DNA of 64,000 nt from Oxyruncus cristatus (taxonomy: Eukaryota > Chordata > Aves > Passeriformes > Cotingidae), in NCBI GenBank assembly GCA_013399855.1, contig VXAY01002475.1, positions 797,825 to 861,824 on the forward strand, read 5' to 3'. Position 1 is the stretch's first letter. Every line of letters starts with the position of its first letter. Position numbers and translations under genes: made by a program. Below the pieces are notes generated by a model. The model was given only the letters and a program-made list of their open reading frames with translations. It was not told the origin of the DNA and made no database searches. Of this stretch, positions 42,989 through 55,294 are shown one piece after another.

Positions 42989-43282
42989 TCTGGAGTAAGG
43001 GGACACAGAGATCAGAGGTAAATTGGGCTAAATTCTCAGGTCTCCCTCCCTAACCTTCCAGGCTTTGGGATGATTTAATCCTTAAGTGCACAGGAGCTTG
43101 TTCCCTGATTGTGTCACCTTCAAAGGTGAATGGTGGCTACTGTGTCAATTTTGGGAAGGATTGGAAAAGGGAAAGGGGGGAAGATTTCAGCTGCCCTGGG
43201 TTTTAGAGAGATTGTGGGATGATTCAGATGGTCATGCTGGACTTCAGTGGCACTGGTGCCTTGGTGGTGCCTTTCTCTGCAG

Positions 43283-43409
43283 GTCCTGGTGCGGACAGAG
43301 CCGCAGGGGATCCGCTACAAGTTCAACGCCCCCATCAGCAGGGATGGCTCCAACCAGTATTCCTGGCACTACACCCCATGGACCAAATGCTCCGTGCTGT
43401 GTGCAGGGG
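43283..43409 (+). CDS. Orphan exon: ADAMTS spacer end and thrombospondin type-1 repeat start
   Basis: The acceptor is CTTTCTCTGCAG and the donor GGGG|GTGAGG, 127 nt, phase 0 to 1. It encodes VLVRTEPQGIRYKFNAPIS and RDGSNQYSWHYTPWTKCS, then VLCAGG. YKFNAPI, YSWHY.PWTKCS and C.GG are hallmarks of the exon joining the cysteine-rich/spacer part to a TSP1 repeat in secreted ADAMTS metalloproteases; ADAMTS10 or ADAMTS6 fits best from memory. No other ADAMTS exon was found on either side, although such genes have about 25. It may be a gene fragment, a duplicated exon or a mis-joined contig: a minisatellite, a gap and stray N lie close by. Confidence 0.75.
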
Positions 43410-43509
43410 GTGAGGCTTGATCCTATTTTGATCTGGGGGGAATATGTGTCTGCACTGCTGGGACTCCCACTGTTGTGTCTGGGCCACACAGACAGAGCAC
43501 GGACAGCAG

Positions 43510-43668
43510 TGTCTGCTCTGCCCTGCTCTGCCCTGCCCTGCTCTGCCCTGCCCAGCTCTGCCCAGCCCAGCTCTGCCCTGCCCTGCTCTGCCCTGCCCTG
43601 CTCTGCCCAGCCCAGCTCTGCCCAGCCCAGCTCTGCCCTGCCCTCCCTCCTCTGCCCGGCCCAGCCCA
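43510..43668 (+). repeat. GC-rich minisatellite of CTCTG / CCCTG / CCCAG pentamers
   Basis: About 30 tandem pentamers in higher-order units such as CTCTGCCCTGCCCTG and CTCTGCCCAGCCCAG (15 bases). Because the array has few stop codons, long spurious open frames cross it on both strands. Confidence 0.9.
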
Positions 43669-43945
43669 GCCGTGCCCGGTGCTGGGACGAAGCCGGTGCG
43701 GCCGAACTTCCCGGACCGCGGCCGCGGCGCTGGGGGCGGGGGATACACCACCAGGATCCAGCCCACGGCTAAAATCAACTTCTCTGGGATTCTACGCGGG
43801 GCTGCGNNNNNNNNNNNNNNNNCTGCCGCGGGGCCGGCCCCTCCCCAGCCCGTGCAGGGGCGCTCCCGGTGCCCGCCCGGTCTTCCAGCGCCTCTCCCAG
43901 TCTCCTCCTCCTCCTCGTTCGCAGCAGCTGGCGGGGCAGTCTCGC
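43660..43945. promoter_or_regulatory. CpG-rich island with a 16-base gap
   Basis: GC-rich, CpG-bearing DNA (GAAGCCGGTGCGGCCGAAC, CCGCGGCCGCGGCG) on both sides of N at 43807-43822. Its position upstream of the minus-strand receptor makes it a candidate promoter or 5' exon region for that gene; it could also belong to the ADAMTS fragment. Confidence 0.45.
43807..43822. other. Assembly gap of 16 N
   Basis: A short run of N inside the CpG island, suggesting a scaffold or polishing joint. Confidence 0.95.
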
Positions 43946-45984
43946 TTGCCTGCCCTGTTCCTATGGTTCGTGCCTTACACCGTATCTGCAGCTCTTTCCC
44001 GTGGCCCTGAAGCCCCTCGGATGCTCTCTCCATGTCAGGGGTCTCTCCTCCTTCTCGCCTTTGTGTTTGCGCCTCCTTTGACGATCCGTCTCCGCTGAGC
44101 TCTGCCTGCGGCCACCTCAGCCTTGCCCTTTGCAGGACTAACAAGGGATCGCTGCTGTGCCTGGCTGCTCGTTTTCTCAAAATTTGCAGGAACACAGTAC
44201 TTCCGAGACCTCACTTTTCAAAACTGGCACTGGACTTGGGAAACGTTTTCAAGGGCATTGTAACGGTGATGTCAGAGAGCCAGTTTTATCTCAGAAGGCA
44301 GATCTGTTCCAGAAACCAAAGAGAGAAGCAGCCAGCAAAGGGCAAGACCTCCTTCAGCCTCCGGCAAGAAAGCTGAGGCAGCCTGGGGAGGAGGAGGGGG
44401 ATACAGTGACCTCTAAGGGAGCTGCACAGGCCACTGAAGTCTGTCGAACCTGAAGGGGTAATTCAGAAGAGGAAATGCAGCTTTCCCTCTACTCTCCTGG
44501 TTTGGTCCCCTGGATCTTCATCTGCCTTAAAATATGGGGCCATTGATGGATGGACTTTGCCTCCCCTTCCAAGAGAGTTCTGCAGAGACTGTAAGCCTCT
44601 GGGAGTTGCTGCCTTCCGTAGGGCCCCTTTGTCATTAGAAGACAACAGAACTTGCTCAAAACCAATGTATAATCTTCCCTTAATTCAGCCAATGTTTCAC
44701 AGGGGGTGAACTCTTTAATAAAAGATTTGCATAAATCAGCAGTTTGAAATTACAGGTTTAGAAGCAATCACAACAGCTTTCTGAAGAGAACTATTCAAAT
44801 AGACATCAGGTGGGACAACAGGAGCAGCTGAATAACTTCTCTATTATTTGTCTGAGCATGTATTCTCAGGGTAACAGTGGACTGGCCTTTTCCTCAGAGG
44901 GAAACATCAAGCCCTTGTCAATGTTGGAAATACAAATTCCAGGCCAGTTAATCCCTATAAATCAGGAGCTCCACTGAGGATATTTTGCAATTTACACTGC
45001 TTATGATACGGCCTCTATGTCAGTCCAGAGGCAGAAACGACATCTGCATGTCTAATCTGTGTGAGCAAAATACTCTTTATACATGCCCCCATATAATTTT
45101 CTCCCTAAAGTAAACAAGTAAAGCCACACAAAACAAAAGGAACACTGAAGCCTTAGCTTGTTTCCACATTGATTATTATTATTCCCTAATTTGGGGCCTC
45201 ATTTTCACTTCCCTTTGAGCCCAATTGGCAGTTTTCCATTCACTTCAGTTTGGGCAGGATCAAGCTTGTTGATAATTACTGCTATCTGATTGTGCTGTGG
45301 AATATAAAAGATGAAAGAGGCAGCCAACTGACACAAAGGAGAAAAAATAAATATCTCATCACCAGGAAAACATGGGAGAATTTATTCTTTCAGGAATAAT
45401 TGCTATATTCTTTAACTCCTCTAAAATAATTTTACAGCAGCTCAGTGAGTTCTTTGTACTTTATTTGAAGTAGTTTTTGTAGTGTTTTACCTCCTCCTGG
45501 CAGAGTTTGAGATTCTCAGTAAGTCCCATAATAACCACCTTTACTGCCTTCTGATGCTCCTTTATCACTGCTGCTTTGACAAGGGATACTGTCTGCAACT
45601 CTTAACACAACTCTGTTCCTAAAAGCCTCAACCAATGCAGTCTATAACTCTTCATTTTGGGGTCTTATTGTTGAAGACTTGTACTAATGCTGTCCAGAGA
45701 CCCTGCTGGGAGCAGAGCCATGTGTGCACTAGGTGGGCAGCACTCTCAGAACAGCAGGTTTTAAAATCCAGATTGCAGGCATTTCCTTTTTCCCTGAAAA
45801 ACGGATTTTTTTCATGCCCTGTGAGTTAGTCTTTTTTACTGTGCTATGTCAATTTTCTTTAAAGAACATTAATTCTTGGGAGGAGACCTTCACTGTACTT
45901 CAAAATATATGTTGTGGTGCTGTAGATGCACACACTGGGAAAAACAGTCTTAAAATGAGCCCAGGAAAGTGAGAAGAGCTGTAC

Positions 45985-46109
45985 CTCATGGGCTCCATTG
46001 TCCAAGCAGCCTGTCCCAGAGGGAGAACACTGATTAATGGATCCTGGCAGGATGAAGTAAAAGGCTGAATCGTCGTCTTCTGAAAACGTATTTTGATCTT
46101 TATCTAATC
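45985..46109 (-). other. Weak candidate minus-strand exon, unidentified
   Basis: A 125-nt segment between TCTTGCTCCAAG and CATGAG|GTACAG is open and encodes LDKDQNTFSEDDDSAFYFIL and PGSINQCSPSGTGCLDNGAH. The composition is protein-like and the splice signals fair, but no family is recognised and no partner exon found. Confidence 0.18.
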
Positions 46110-49100
46110 CTTGGAGCAAGAGACATGAATTATTAGCGTTGGTAAAGAGGAATAATAATATCCTAAGAAAATAGTGTTTTCCAAGGCATAGCAATACTGA
46201 CGTGGCCTGAAATTTTAATTTTTGTTTCCTGTGATTTCCCGATGATTGTTTTCATTTCCATAAGACTTCCTTCAGTGATTTTTGAGGGCTGTCTGAATCA
46301 TGCTGTTTCCCATGACTCCAGCTTATGGGGGTGAGTATATCTAGAGAAACGATAGAGAAACAGAATGGTTTTTTCCACAGTGCAGATGGATAACACTTTT
46401 CCCAGAACAGGCCAAACTCAGCTTCCAAAAAGACTTGGGCAGCCAGATAGAAGGGGGTACAACCCAGCTGGCTGTGAACCTGTTGGGCCAGAGGATGCAG
46501 AAGATCTCCTCAGCTGGTGTCTTCCTTGCAGTACGATAAGTGAGGTAGTTACATTTACATCGAATCTTTGCCTAAATCTGAACTCAAAGCTAAATTGTTG
46601 TGCCTTTTGCCAAATACCATAATGTACATAATGTCTCTTCCTCTTGTTCCTTATAAAGATACTTAGTTTTAGTCGTAAGATTTCACATCCAGGGCAGTTT
46701 CCTCTGTGTGCTGCCTGACACCAGCACTCTACTGAAGCTTTGCTCTGTAGTGAACTGAAGGGAATTGTTGCACATTTCAGTGGAGAGTAGGAAAGCACGC
46801 CATAGCTGGAACCTTCTCTGACTTAAAAGAAACTATGCACTGACAGTTTGGCAAATTTTGACAAAATATTTACTTGCTAATAGCCCCATTTCATATTTAG
46901 AGGTTATTGTCAAGCATCCTCTCACTATGAGGGGTTGCTATTTGATGGAGAAAAAGCTTCCTTGGCTAGCAAAGGAGGAATGATTTTTAGGCTCTCTGAG
47001 AGAATGCATCTACCACTTTATCAACTGGGAAATTGAATTCTGCTGTCAGAGCTGATCCTAGTTAAATGAATGGGGGGAACCAAATTCTGCGAGGGTCATT
47101 TCCTATTAACCTTATACCCTTTAGCATCCAGGGTTTTGCTTTTATACTGATTCTCTTCATTTTTTAAAATGTTTTGTAGAAGTCTTCGTGCATATGATGC
47201 AGTTCACATTTTAGCATAATTCTCCTTGTTCCCACACATCCAGAGAAAAGACACCTATTTGATCTGTGCCGTCGGAAAGGCATCTGCTTTGGAGTACACA
47301 GTGTTACATACCATTTACTGATTAGGCATTTTCTTTTCTTCAGTAAAGGAACATTTACTAGAACTCAGTCCTGTGAATAATGAGGCTTGTGGGGTAGCAA
47401 GATTTGGTGTTGGCAGCAACAGCTGGTTATAATTATCCCAGCCTGGTTCTAAGGCACTTACAAAGGCATGGCTAAAGCTTGAAGGTGATGCCCTACTTCC
47501 TTAACCGCACAAAGAAGGTAGACTGCTGTCCTTTCCATTCTTGAGCCACATTATCACCTGCTCAGACATCAATAAACTGGTTTCCATCCACTTCAAGTGC
47601 GATTTGCTGCTTAATGAAGTCCTGTTGTGCTCATGTGGAAAAAAGAACGCAGTATCAGGGAGGTAACAGGGGCCAGGCCCGGGTGACTCTGTTCTGCTCC
47701 GTGTTTAGGGGGCACTTCAGGGGATGTCATGATTGCCATGTCACACCCTACATGAGTTCATCCAAACACCACGACCCTGAGATCCTCTCTGCTCCCGGGT
47801 TTATTGTTTTGATAACAACTTGTCAAGAAGTAAGACTTGGGATTTTGATGAATATAGATTAGAGATTTGAAATATGATCTAACTAATGGACTTGAATAAG
47901 TAGACTGAAATAAAGTACCAGAAATAGTCACACCATAGGCAATTGCCTTAAATATTAGCCTTGAGAGCATCATAACAAAATATATTATAGGCACTACAAG
48001 TAGTTTTATTTCCTTTTGCTCCTTCTGAATTAATTCCAGCAGTTTCATCTGTTATGTCTGGTACCCTCTATTACCAGTTCAGCAGTTTGGCATTTGTATC
48101 CTTCCAATCCTGGATACTTTATACATCAGTATTTCACTTAGGCAGTTTCATTTCGGTTGCCAGCATCAAAGGATGTCATCACAATTTTGTCTCTTGGCTG
48201 CAAGTACATAACAGAGGACTAAATGTTCTTTGGTTGCACTCAGTGAGAGCTGGACAGACTTCCAAAAAATATCTCTTAACAATGTATTGGTGACCAGAGC
48301 ATTGTAAAAATCAGAAGTGCCCAGACTGTGTCTTGTTCCACATTCTTAATTCCTTGGAAAAGTTCCTTTTCCTCCTGGTCTGTCACTTCTTTCCTTTGCC
48401 CTGATAATGTCCAGATACATAATCTTGCTAATCTGCAACAATATTTCTAGCCAGAGTGATACTGAAGTCCCAGGAAAACAGTGTTGCTGGTATTTGGATG
48501 CATTTGCACAACACCTTCTTTTACATTCGAGCGTGACTGTGTTTTAGTAAGAACAGAAGGGAAGCTACAAGCTGGGCTTCAGATCTCTGGGCTGGTGCTT
48601 ACAAAACACTACATTGATTGCTGTGAATATCTAAGGAACTCTTGGTTCAGGGCCTGCATCGTGCAAGAAACTGATTTGCAGGTACTAATGCACTTCCCCA
48701 CAGTAAAATAAATGTCATCTTCTCAGTGTGAACTCATTGAATTTTTGCTTATTAAAGAAGATAATTTGAAGTATTTGAAATGAAAGTTCTAGGGAATTCA
48801 TTTGTCTGACGAAAAGCACAGCACAGATTCAGACTATTTTTCTACTTCTATTTGTAGTCCTCCTATCAAGTCTGATAAAAGTGGCTTTCTGCAAAAGAGC
48901 AGCAGTTGTCTGACATTCAAGCACCCTGTTGTTCCCTGAGCACTTTCAAAAGGGAGAATCAGTGCGGTGCATGGAGCTGTCAAAATCCACGCCTACTAAC
49001 TGCAGGGCAATATTAATGGAATGAGGCGCTCAGTTCCTACTTTTGGCTTTGGAATACAATGTCACTCTTAATCGCTAAAAGGAAAAGCAGCTTTGCTTAT

Positions 49101-51654
49101 CAGAGTGGCTGAGAGCTCTGTAGAAGAGAGCAGTGAGCAGGTCTGTGTGGCTGCTGTCAGCACACCCTGCAGAACACCCCGGGTTACCCCTGAAGAAGGT
49201 GAGGGGACACACAGAGCAGCACAGCCAGGTGACTAAAGCAAATCTGCCCCCAGCCCCAGAGATAGCAGCTGTTCTCAGTGGAGGCTTTGACCTCTCCTGA
49301 GTCAGCAGCAGGGTGAAGAGGTTTTTTGCTAACACAGCTGACTGGCATTGCAACCCAAGGAATAAGCTTGAGAAGGATCTGGAGATGATTTCAACTCCAT
49401 GGAACAGCTGAGCCTTGCAAGCCAGCACCTGTGCAGCACAAGCCCCTTTGAATGGTGCTTGCTGAGGTGAGTTTTGGTATCGTGAACTCTGGGAAAAAGC
49501 AGTTTTGTAGAACTGGTTCTACATAAATTGCTAGAGCCTTCAGTCACTGAGGTTTTCTTTAAAGTCTACTGTGAATTGTCTGGTTTTTGATTTTGGATTT
49601 CTCCTGAATTTGATTCCTGCTGTAGGAGATAAATCTTGCTTCTTGTCTCTTGATGATTTTTTCCTGTCTCTAACTTTGAATTTTAGTGGGTAAGTGATTA
49701 AAAAAAAAAAAGCCTGCTATTGTTTTTTGGAATTGAGGAATAGACTTTTTTGAACTCTTCCTTCCTCTTCCTAAAACTTGCTCCTAACTTCAATCTGTTC
49801 CATAGCCAAACCCACAGTGTGACGATTAATCCTATTGGCCCTATTACTTTTTTACCCTAAGACCTTTACATAGGTGAAATTTGATGATATCACAAGGCAT
49901 TTTAGGCTTGTGTTTCTTACGTCTTACTTGCCTGTGATGTGACAGAGGTAGAACTGTTTAGCTCTCTCTTCATGCATATGTGTTCAGGATGGAAGATAGA
50001 AGAGAAAACTGAACTTGAGCTCCCCACATCTCTAGAGAAGTGCTGCAGTGACAGCTATTGCAGGGAGGGTGGGGGGAGAGGGGAACGTGCATTGCAACCT
50101 GATTATTTGGTTTTTGATGCATAAGCCATGGCCTTTTTCACCACCCCCCCCCAAGAGAATGCTACAGTTGTAGAGTTCCAGCATATGCACAACTCCTTGC
50201 AAAGAAGATTTTACCATCTAAAACGGAGAAAAGAAGTAATTAAAATATGTTTCTTTGAGTGTTTCCCTTTGGCTTGCTTTTGTGGCTTCCCTCTCAGCGT
50301 GCTGAAGGTTTGCAGACCTTTTCTTAAATTGCCACACACACAATATAAAAACTGAAGGGGTGGGAATATCGCACAGGGAGCCGAGCACCTGAGAGGCATC
50401 ACAGCACATTAATGCAGCTGCACAGGCTTCTTGGTATAAGCCGTTTCTTCCTGAGGGAATAAATACAATTTTCTGAAAGGTAAAAAAAAAATAAGAGAGC
50501 TACAGAGCTGGTATCTATGGAAACTTAAAAACTACTCTTGAGAGAGAGTTGAGGAATGGCAGGATAATAAGCATTAAAGACCTTAATGACAAGTGTTAGA
50601 GTTGACATGTCTCTCACAGGAGACTTGCAAACTTCAGGTTTATATATGAAAGAAATTCTTGATCAGAAGGATACTCTTCCATTGTCAAAAGAGCACAGAC
50701 TCTACATAATTTATCAACCTGCAAAGCATTCTCTGAAGCCATGTGCTGGCTGTGTAGGAGAATGTCAGTTAGAGAGATACTGATCATGTCAAAGGTGATC
50801 CAACCTTTTCCCAGGCTTGGAAAACTCACTACATGATATGTATGGCATACAAAGTCTCAGCTCCCAGTGTGGCTGTGAACTAGAGACCAGCACGAGGTGA
50901 CAATTAAGGAACAAGCTGTCAAATCGTGAAGGCTTTGTTAACAGATGGTAATTGACAGCAGAATAATGGGGGACTTTAATGGGTATCTGCTACATACATC
51001 TATAACAACAAAAATGCCCTTTTCTTACTAATCTCAGGACCTGGTAATTATTGACAAGGGGGATTATCTTGTTCTGAGATTTGCATTGTATTTTGTAGTT
51101 ATTGAACCAGTCCTCAGTGCTAATTCAGAAATGGGAATCCCGTCACCTTTTATCTTCCTTCAGCTGTTAATATCAACATTTTTTTAAACTCTTGATTTCA
51201 TTTATACTGTCTTCCATGTTCCAAGTGACCTCATCCTGTTTATAAAAAAAATATTTCTTTTTCTAAGTCTTTCACAAAAGTTTTGACCTTTCAACCAAGA
51301 AATTCAAGGAGTGACCTTTCAATGTCTTACTCATAAAAAACAGCTTGTGACGTTGCTTTGCATTTTCACAGAAACTTTTCATGGAAACAGAGGTGCACGA
51401 TGGATGGGATTCTTGGCAATCAGCAGCTCAGTGGTAATAAGCCAACCAGAAAGTGTCATCTTAAAATATTCTTCTACTTAGTCATCTGTGACATGAAGCT
51501 AAGAAAAACTAGGGTTGTTTTATTCCCTATGGCCATAATCTGATATGGTGATAGCACCTTCATTTTCTTATGCAAAATCCTGTACAAACTTTGCTTCTAA
51601 GGTAGTGTCAGGAGAGATGCTCCCTGAACAGCCCCTTTTCTCAGCTGCAGAGGC

Positions 51655-51720
51655 AGCAGAATAGAACATTCATCAGCAGAATAGAACATTCATCAGCAGA
51701 ATAGAACATTCATCAGCAGA
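51655..51720 (+). repeat. Exact 20-base tandem triplication
   Basis: The unit AGCAGAATAGAACATTCATC occurs three times without mismatch, followed by AGCAG. The identity of the copies suggests recent slippage or duplication. Confidence 0.95.
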
Positions 51721-54700
51721 CCCTGAGCAGTCTCCATTCCAGTTCCAGCTTGCTAACAAGACTACCTAAAACCAGCAGCACTGCTGCCTGCTTTAAATGA
51801 ACCAGCTGTCTTTTCCAGCTGCTTCTCCAGCAGTGTGCGTGTCTCCATCTGCTGTGGTTCCAACAAAACAGTCCTGTTTTGAAGGATCCACTCCTATCCC
51901 CAGATAACCTGATGAGACCAGGATCCCACTTGAAAAACAAGTATTTCTTCTTGTGCTGCTTGTTCCTAATCTGCATGGAACATCCAGTGCTAAAGGTTCT
52001 GATCCGGGGAAAAGAAGAATAAAAAGAAGGTGACTGTGCACATGTCTGTCCTGCGAGCAGATGGGGTGAGGAGCAGTGTAGCTGTGGTGATGACTTGTTT
52101 AGCTCTAGAGCTCCATCCTTTGCTTTCTGGGCAGCTTCCAGCAACCAACCACCAACCTGCACTGGGTGTCAGCAGAGCAGTGTCTGAGTGCAGTGTCGTG
52201 CTGCACAGACATACACACCTTCCTCAGCTCTGAGATGGAGGTGTGATGTGGTGTATGAATTACCAGTGAACTTCTGTCCTGGCTGCTCTTTCTTCCTCAC
52301 TCTGAGTGACTTGGAGGACAAAGCCTGTTAGTATTTATGGGTGGCCATGTCTCATTTCTCAGTAAATGGCTGTTTTCCGCAGAGCTTCTCTCTTCTGGGT
52401 CACTCCAGGAGTATTCACACTGCTGGACACAGCTGGATTCACTGCACAATATATTTTCACCATTACCCAGGAGTACCTTGCACTAAGAAAATCGCAGGTC
52501 AGAAACACCAGCCCAAAGCTGCAGCGCAAAAGTCAGAAAGATTAAGACATTGGCTATCTAGCTGGTGCCAAGAACTCCAGAGCCAGTCACCTAAAACCCA
52601 ACCACAGTCACTTCCAAAAAGGTTGGACAACAAATCATACAGTGTTTTATTCAGGACTTTATGTATCAGGTGGACTGGTCAAAGAACTGACTAGGAGGCA
52701 GCCAGGCTATGGTAAAAAGCAGTACATGTTAAATGCAGTGTTCAGGCAAGTTGCTTTCTGCACAGGCCACAAGCAAAGGTACAGCACTAGCTGACATTTT
52801 ACACACATACAGACACGTATCAGAGCATTCGAACACTGTGGGCAAGAGGACATTCACTTGTCACTAAAGTAAAAGGCAAGGTCTAACTAAAGCTTTCTCC
52901 TGCAGTCACTGATAATATAAGTAATAAGGTTTCAGATAAAAAACTTTGATTGTATTAGAAGCATAACCTCTTAGTGTTCTGTGCTGCATTCACTGCGTCT
53001 TCCATTAAATTCTGATTCTTAGTGTTCTTGTGACTAATGATGTATCACCATAAATTAATGCTGAAGAAGTTGTTGAATTGTTGACTGTGTAGTCTGTGAG
53101 GTGTTGGCTCCTTTAGTTCGTTGGACGGAAACTGGACAAGTTATGTGGGCAACATGAAGTCAATTTTAGGTAGTATTAACATCTCAGATATGAACCGATG
53201 CAGTGCATTTGCATTTGACATTAACTAGTAAGTTAATGTGGTTTCAAAATGTAGTGACACATCACTGCAGGAGAAGAGTGAGTAACCAGACAGGATATGT
53301 TAGACTGACTTCAAAATTTTCATCGTGAGGACCCTGTTGATTATAACAGAGATGACCAAACTATGCATAGCAATAATTTTTGGGCATGGTTTCCTTCCTG
53401 CTTCTGAGCAGGTATTTGTACTTTTAAGTCCCCAGGTAAACCCAAAGTTCACGGCTGTGAAGTAACTGTTCAGCTGTTTGTTATGCTTGCAAGAAGGGCG
53501 GTGGTAAATAGCTATTTTGGAGGGAGACACGAGAACAGTGGTGCCAGACTTTCAGCCCCCATTTGCATGTTTTATCCTTGAGTTTTGTCCTGGCTGTGCA
53601 AGTTTCTGCAGGACTTTTTGGTGCCCATGCAATACAACAACTCAATGTCAGTGGCACTGCAGTGTGATTAACATTGAAAATAACCAGATTCAGTCCAGGC
53701 CTTTTATTAAGAGCTACTGTTTTTTATCATTCCCAATTATGTATCAATTTTGGCAAGGAGTTGTGACAAGTTGTTTTTACCAGGCTAATCGGCAAGTGAT
53801 GAGTACAGTAGCTCAATACAATCTTTCCAGTGGAACATCTGGGACATTTCACTTTGACCTATTATGTACTTTGAGAAGCCAGGCTGTATGTTGGTACTAT
53901 ACAGAGTTGCATACCGAATAATGTTTCATAGACTCAAGGAAACAGCTAATGGATGGATGAGGCATAAAGGAAGTAAATCTGTGTAAATATGGGATATTCC
54001 ATTTTGGACCAGATTTGTTTGATACAGTCAGAGAAAACCTCTTCCTGTTATCAGTAACAGAGCTCTGAGCAAAAGCATTGTCTACCCCTGCCTCTCTCAG
54101 CCTCATCTTCTGAGAGATGAAAGGTCTGTCTAGGTACCAGTGTTACTCCTGGACAGCACCACAGATGGGGAATTAAGACTGTGCCATTTCTTGGGAGCCT
54201 TCGAGAGGAGTCTGTCTGTCATCTTGTCAAAAGCATGACCTCTCACTGGGCACGTTTATTAAAAGTACATTGGCGATGTTCCTGCAAAGCCTTTTCAGGT
54301 CATCTGCTGTGTTTCAGTGACTGCTGAAAGAGGCTCATTCCTCCAGCCTTGAGCAGGGAAACAGGAGCTACTGTGTCATGCAGGACACTGTGGTACTGAT
54401 GACTAACATACCGTTGCCACTGACAACACAGGAACCTCTCTGTGACTGGGAATGGAGTCAGGTAACAGGGCATTACAGTGTCAGTGACAAGCACATGTTA
54501 ATGGGGCAGTTACCAGTGCTGCAGAATGTTTGATACCAATAGAAGGACAGAGGGTTAGCAAAAGAGGTTTTTTATGGACAAGACTGGCAGTGCTGGAGTT
54601 TTATCTGTCTAGCAGGAAGCTGCATATTTAGTATGTTTAAGATGAGACAGGAGATGGGCATGATTCAAGTCAGTCAGCCTTTATTCATCAGCACCACCAT

Positions 54701-55294
54701 GAACACCAAGAAATAGTTTTCATCCACTGAGAATACCAGCAGTTCCCACCCAGCTGAGCACATCCCTGCTTCCCTGCCACTGCAGCTCTTGGAACAGGTG
54801 CTGAGTACACCAGGGCAATACTGCCTGGGAGCTGTGGGAATTTGGCCACACTCTACTGCGTGTGTTTTAGTGCAACTTTAATTGGATTTTTATTGTTTGC
54901 TTCCCCACAGCTTTGTTCCAACAACAGATGGGGCCACTGTCCTACCACGTATGGGGCTGAGCTTTTTATCTCAGGAACACTCTTTGCTTTAAAGGTGCCC
55001 TTTATTTCAAATAGCATATCAAATATCTTATTCAGAGAACAATGATATCAGAGGAGGGGGTCTAAAAGGAAGTAGTAAAAGAAGAAGACATAAAATGTAA
55101 AAATTAAGAGTTTTAACTATTTAATAATTATTATTGTTATTTTCATAGAACTTTAACAAAACAATTTTGGCTTATATTGTTATTAGTTTAAATGGAATTA
55201 CCTTTGTGTCAGCAAGAGAAGAATTTTTGTTTAAAGTACATAATTGGATGGCACTTCCCATCTATGAGCTACTTTTCCTGGTTTTCCTGGTTCA

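Larger units (their letters stand above)
43946..55294. other. Gene-poor AT-rich interval
   Basis: Scanned on both strands, it holds only short open frames without domains (for example 47614-47862, 48054-48293, 49075-49428 and 53517-53921). Apart from the separately listed 20-base repeat and the doubtful exon at 45985, nothing can be supported. Confidence 0.5.

Noticed and set aside
41783..43006. A 407-residue minus-strand open frame
   Set aside because: It reads through H3-like exon 1 in the wrong frame, both introns and two ambiguous bases; the real receptor is spliced.
42586..43053. A 155-residue plus-strand open frame
   Set aside because: It is an antisense shadow of receptor exons 1 and 2.
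43335..44195. Frames of about 190-290 residues with repeated Ala-Leu-Pro-Cys or Gly-Arg-Ala
   Set aside because: They are produced by the stop-poor pentamer minisatellite and the 16-N gap, not by a gene.
46365..46622. A plus-strand frame with a Pro/Cys-containing stretch that briefly looked like an exon
   Set aside because: No convincing acceptor and donor pair and no recognised protein family.
51655..51720. CRISPR-like direct repeats
   Set aside because: The copies are contiguous with no spacers, in a vertebrate genome.
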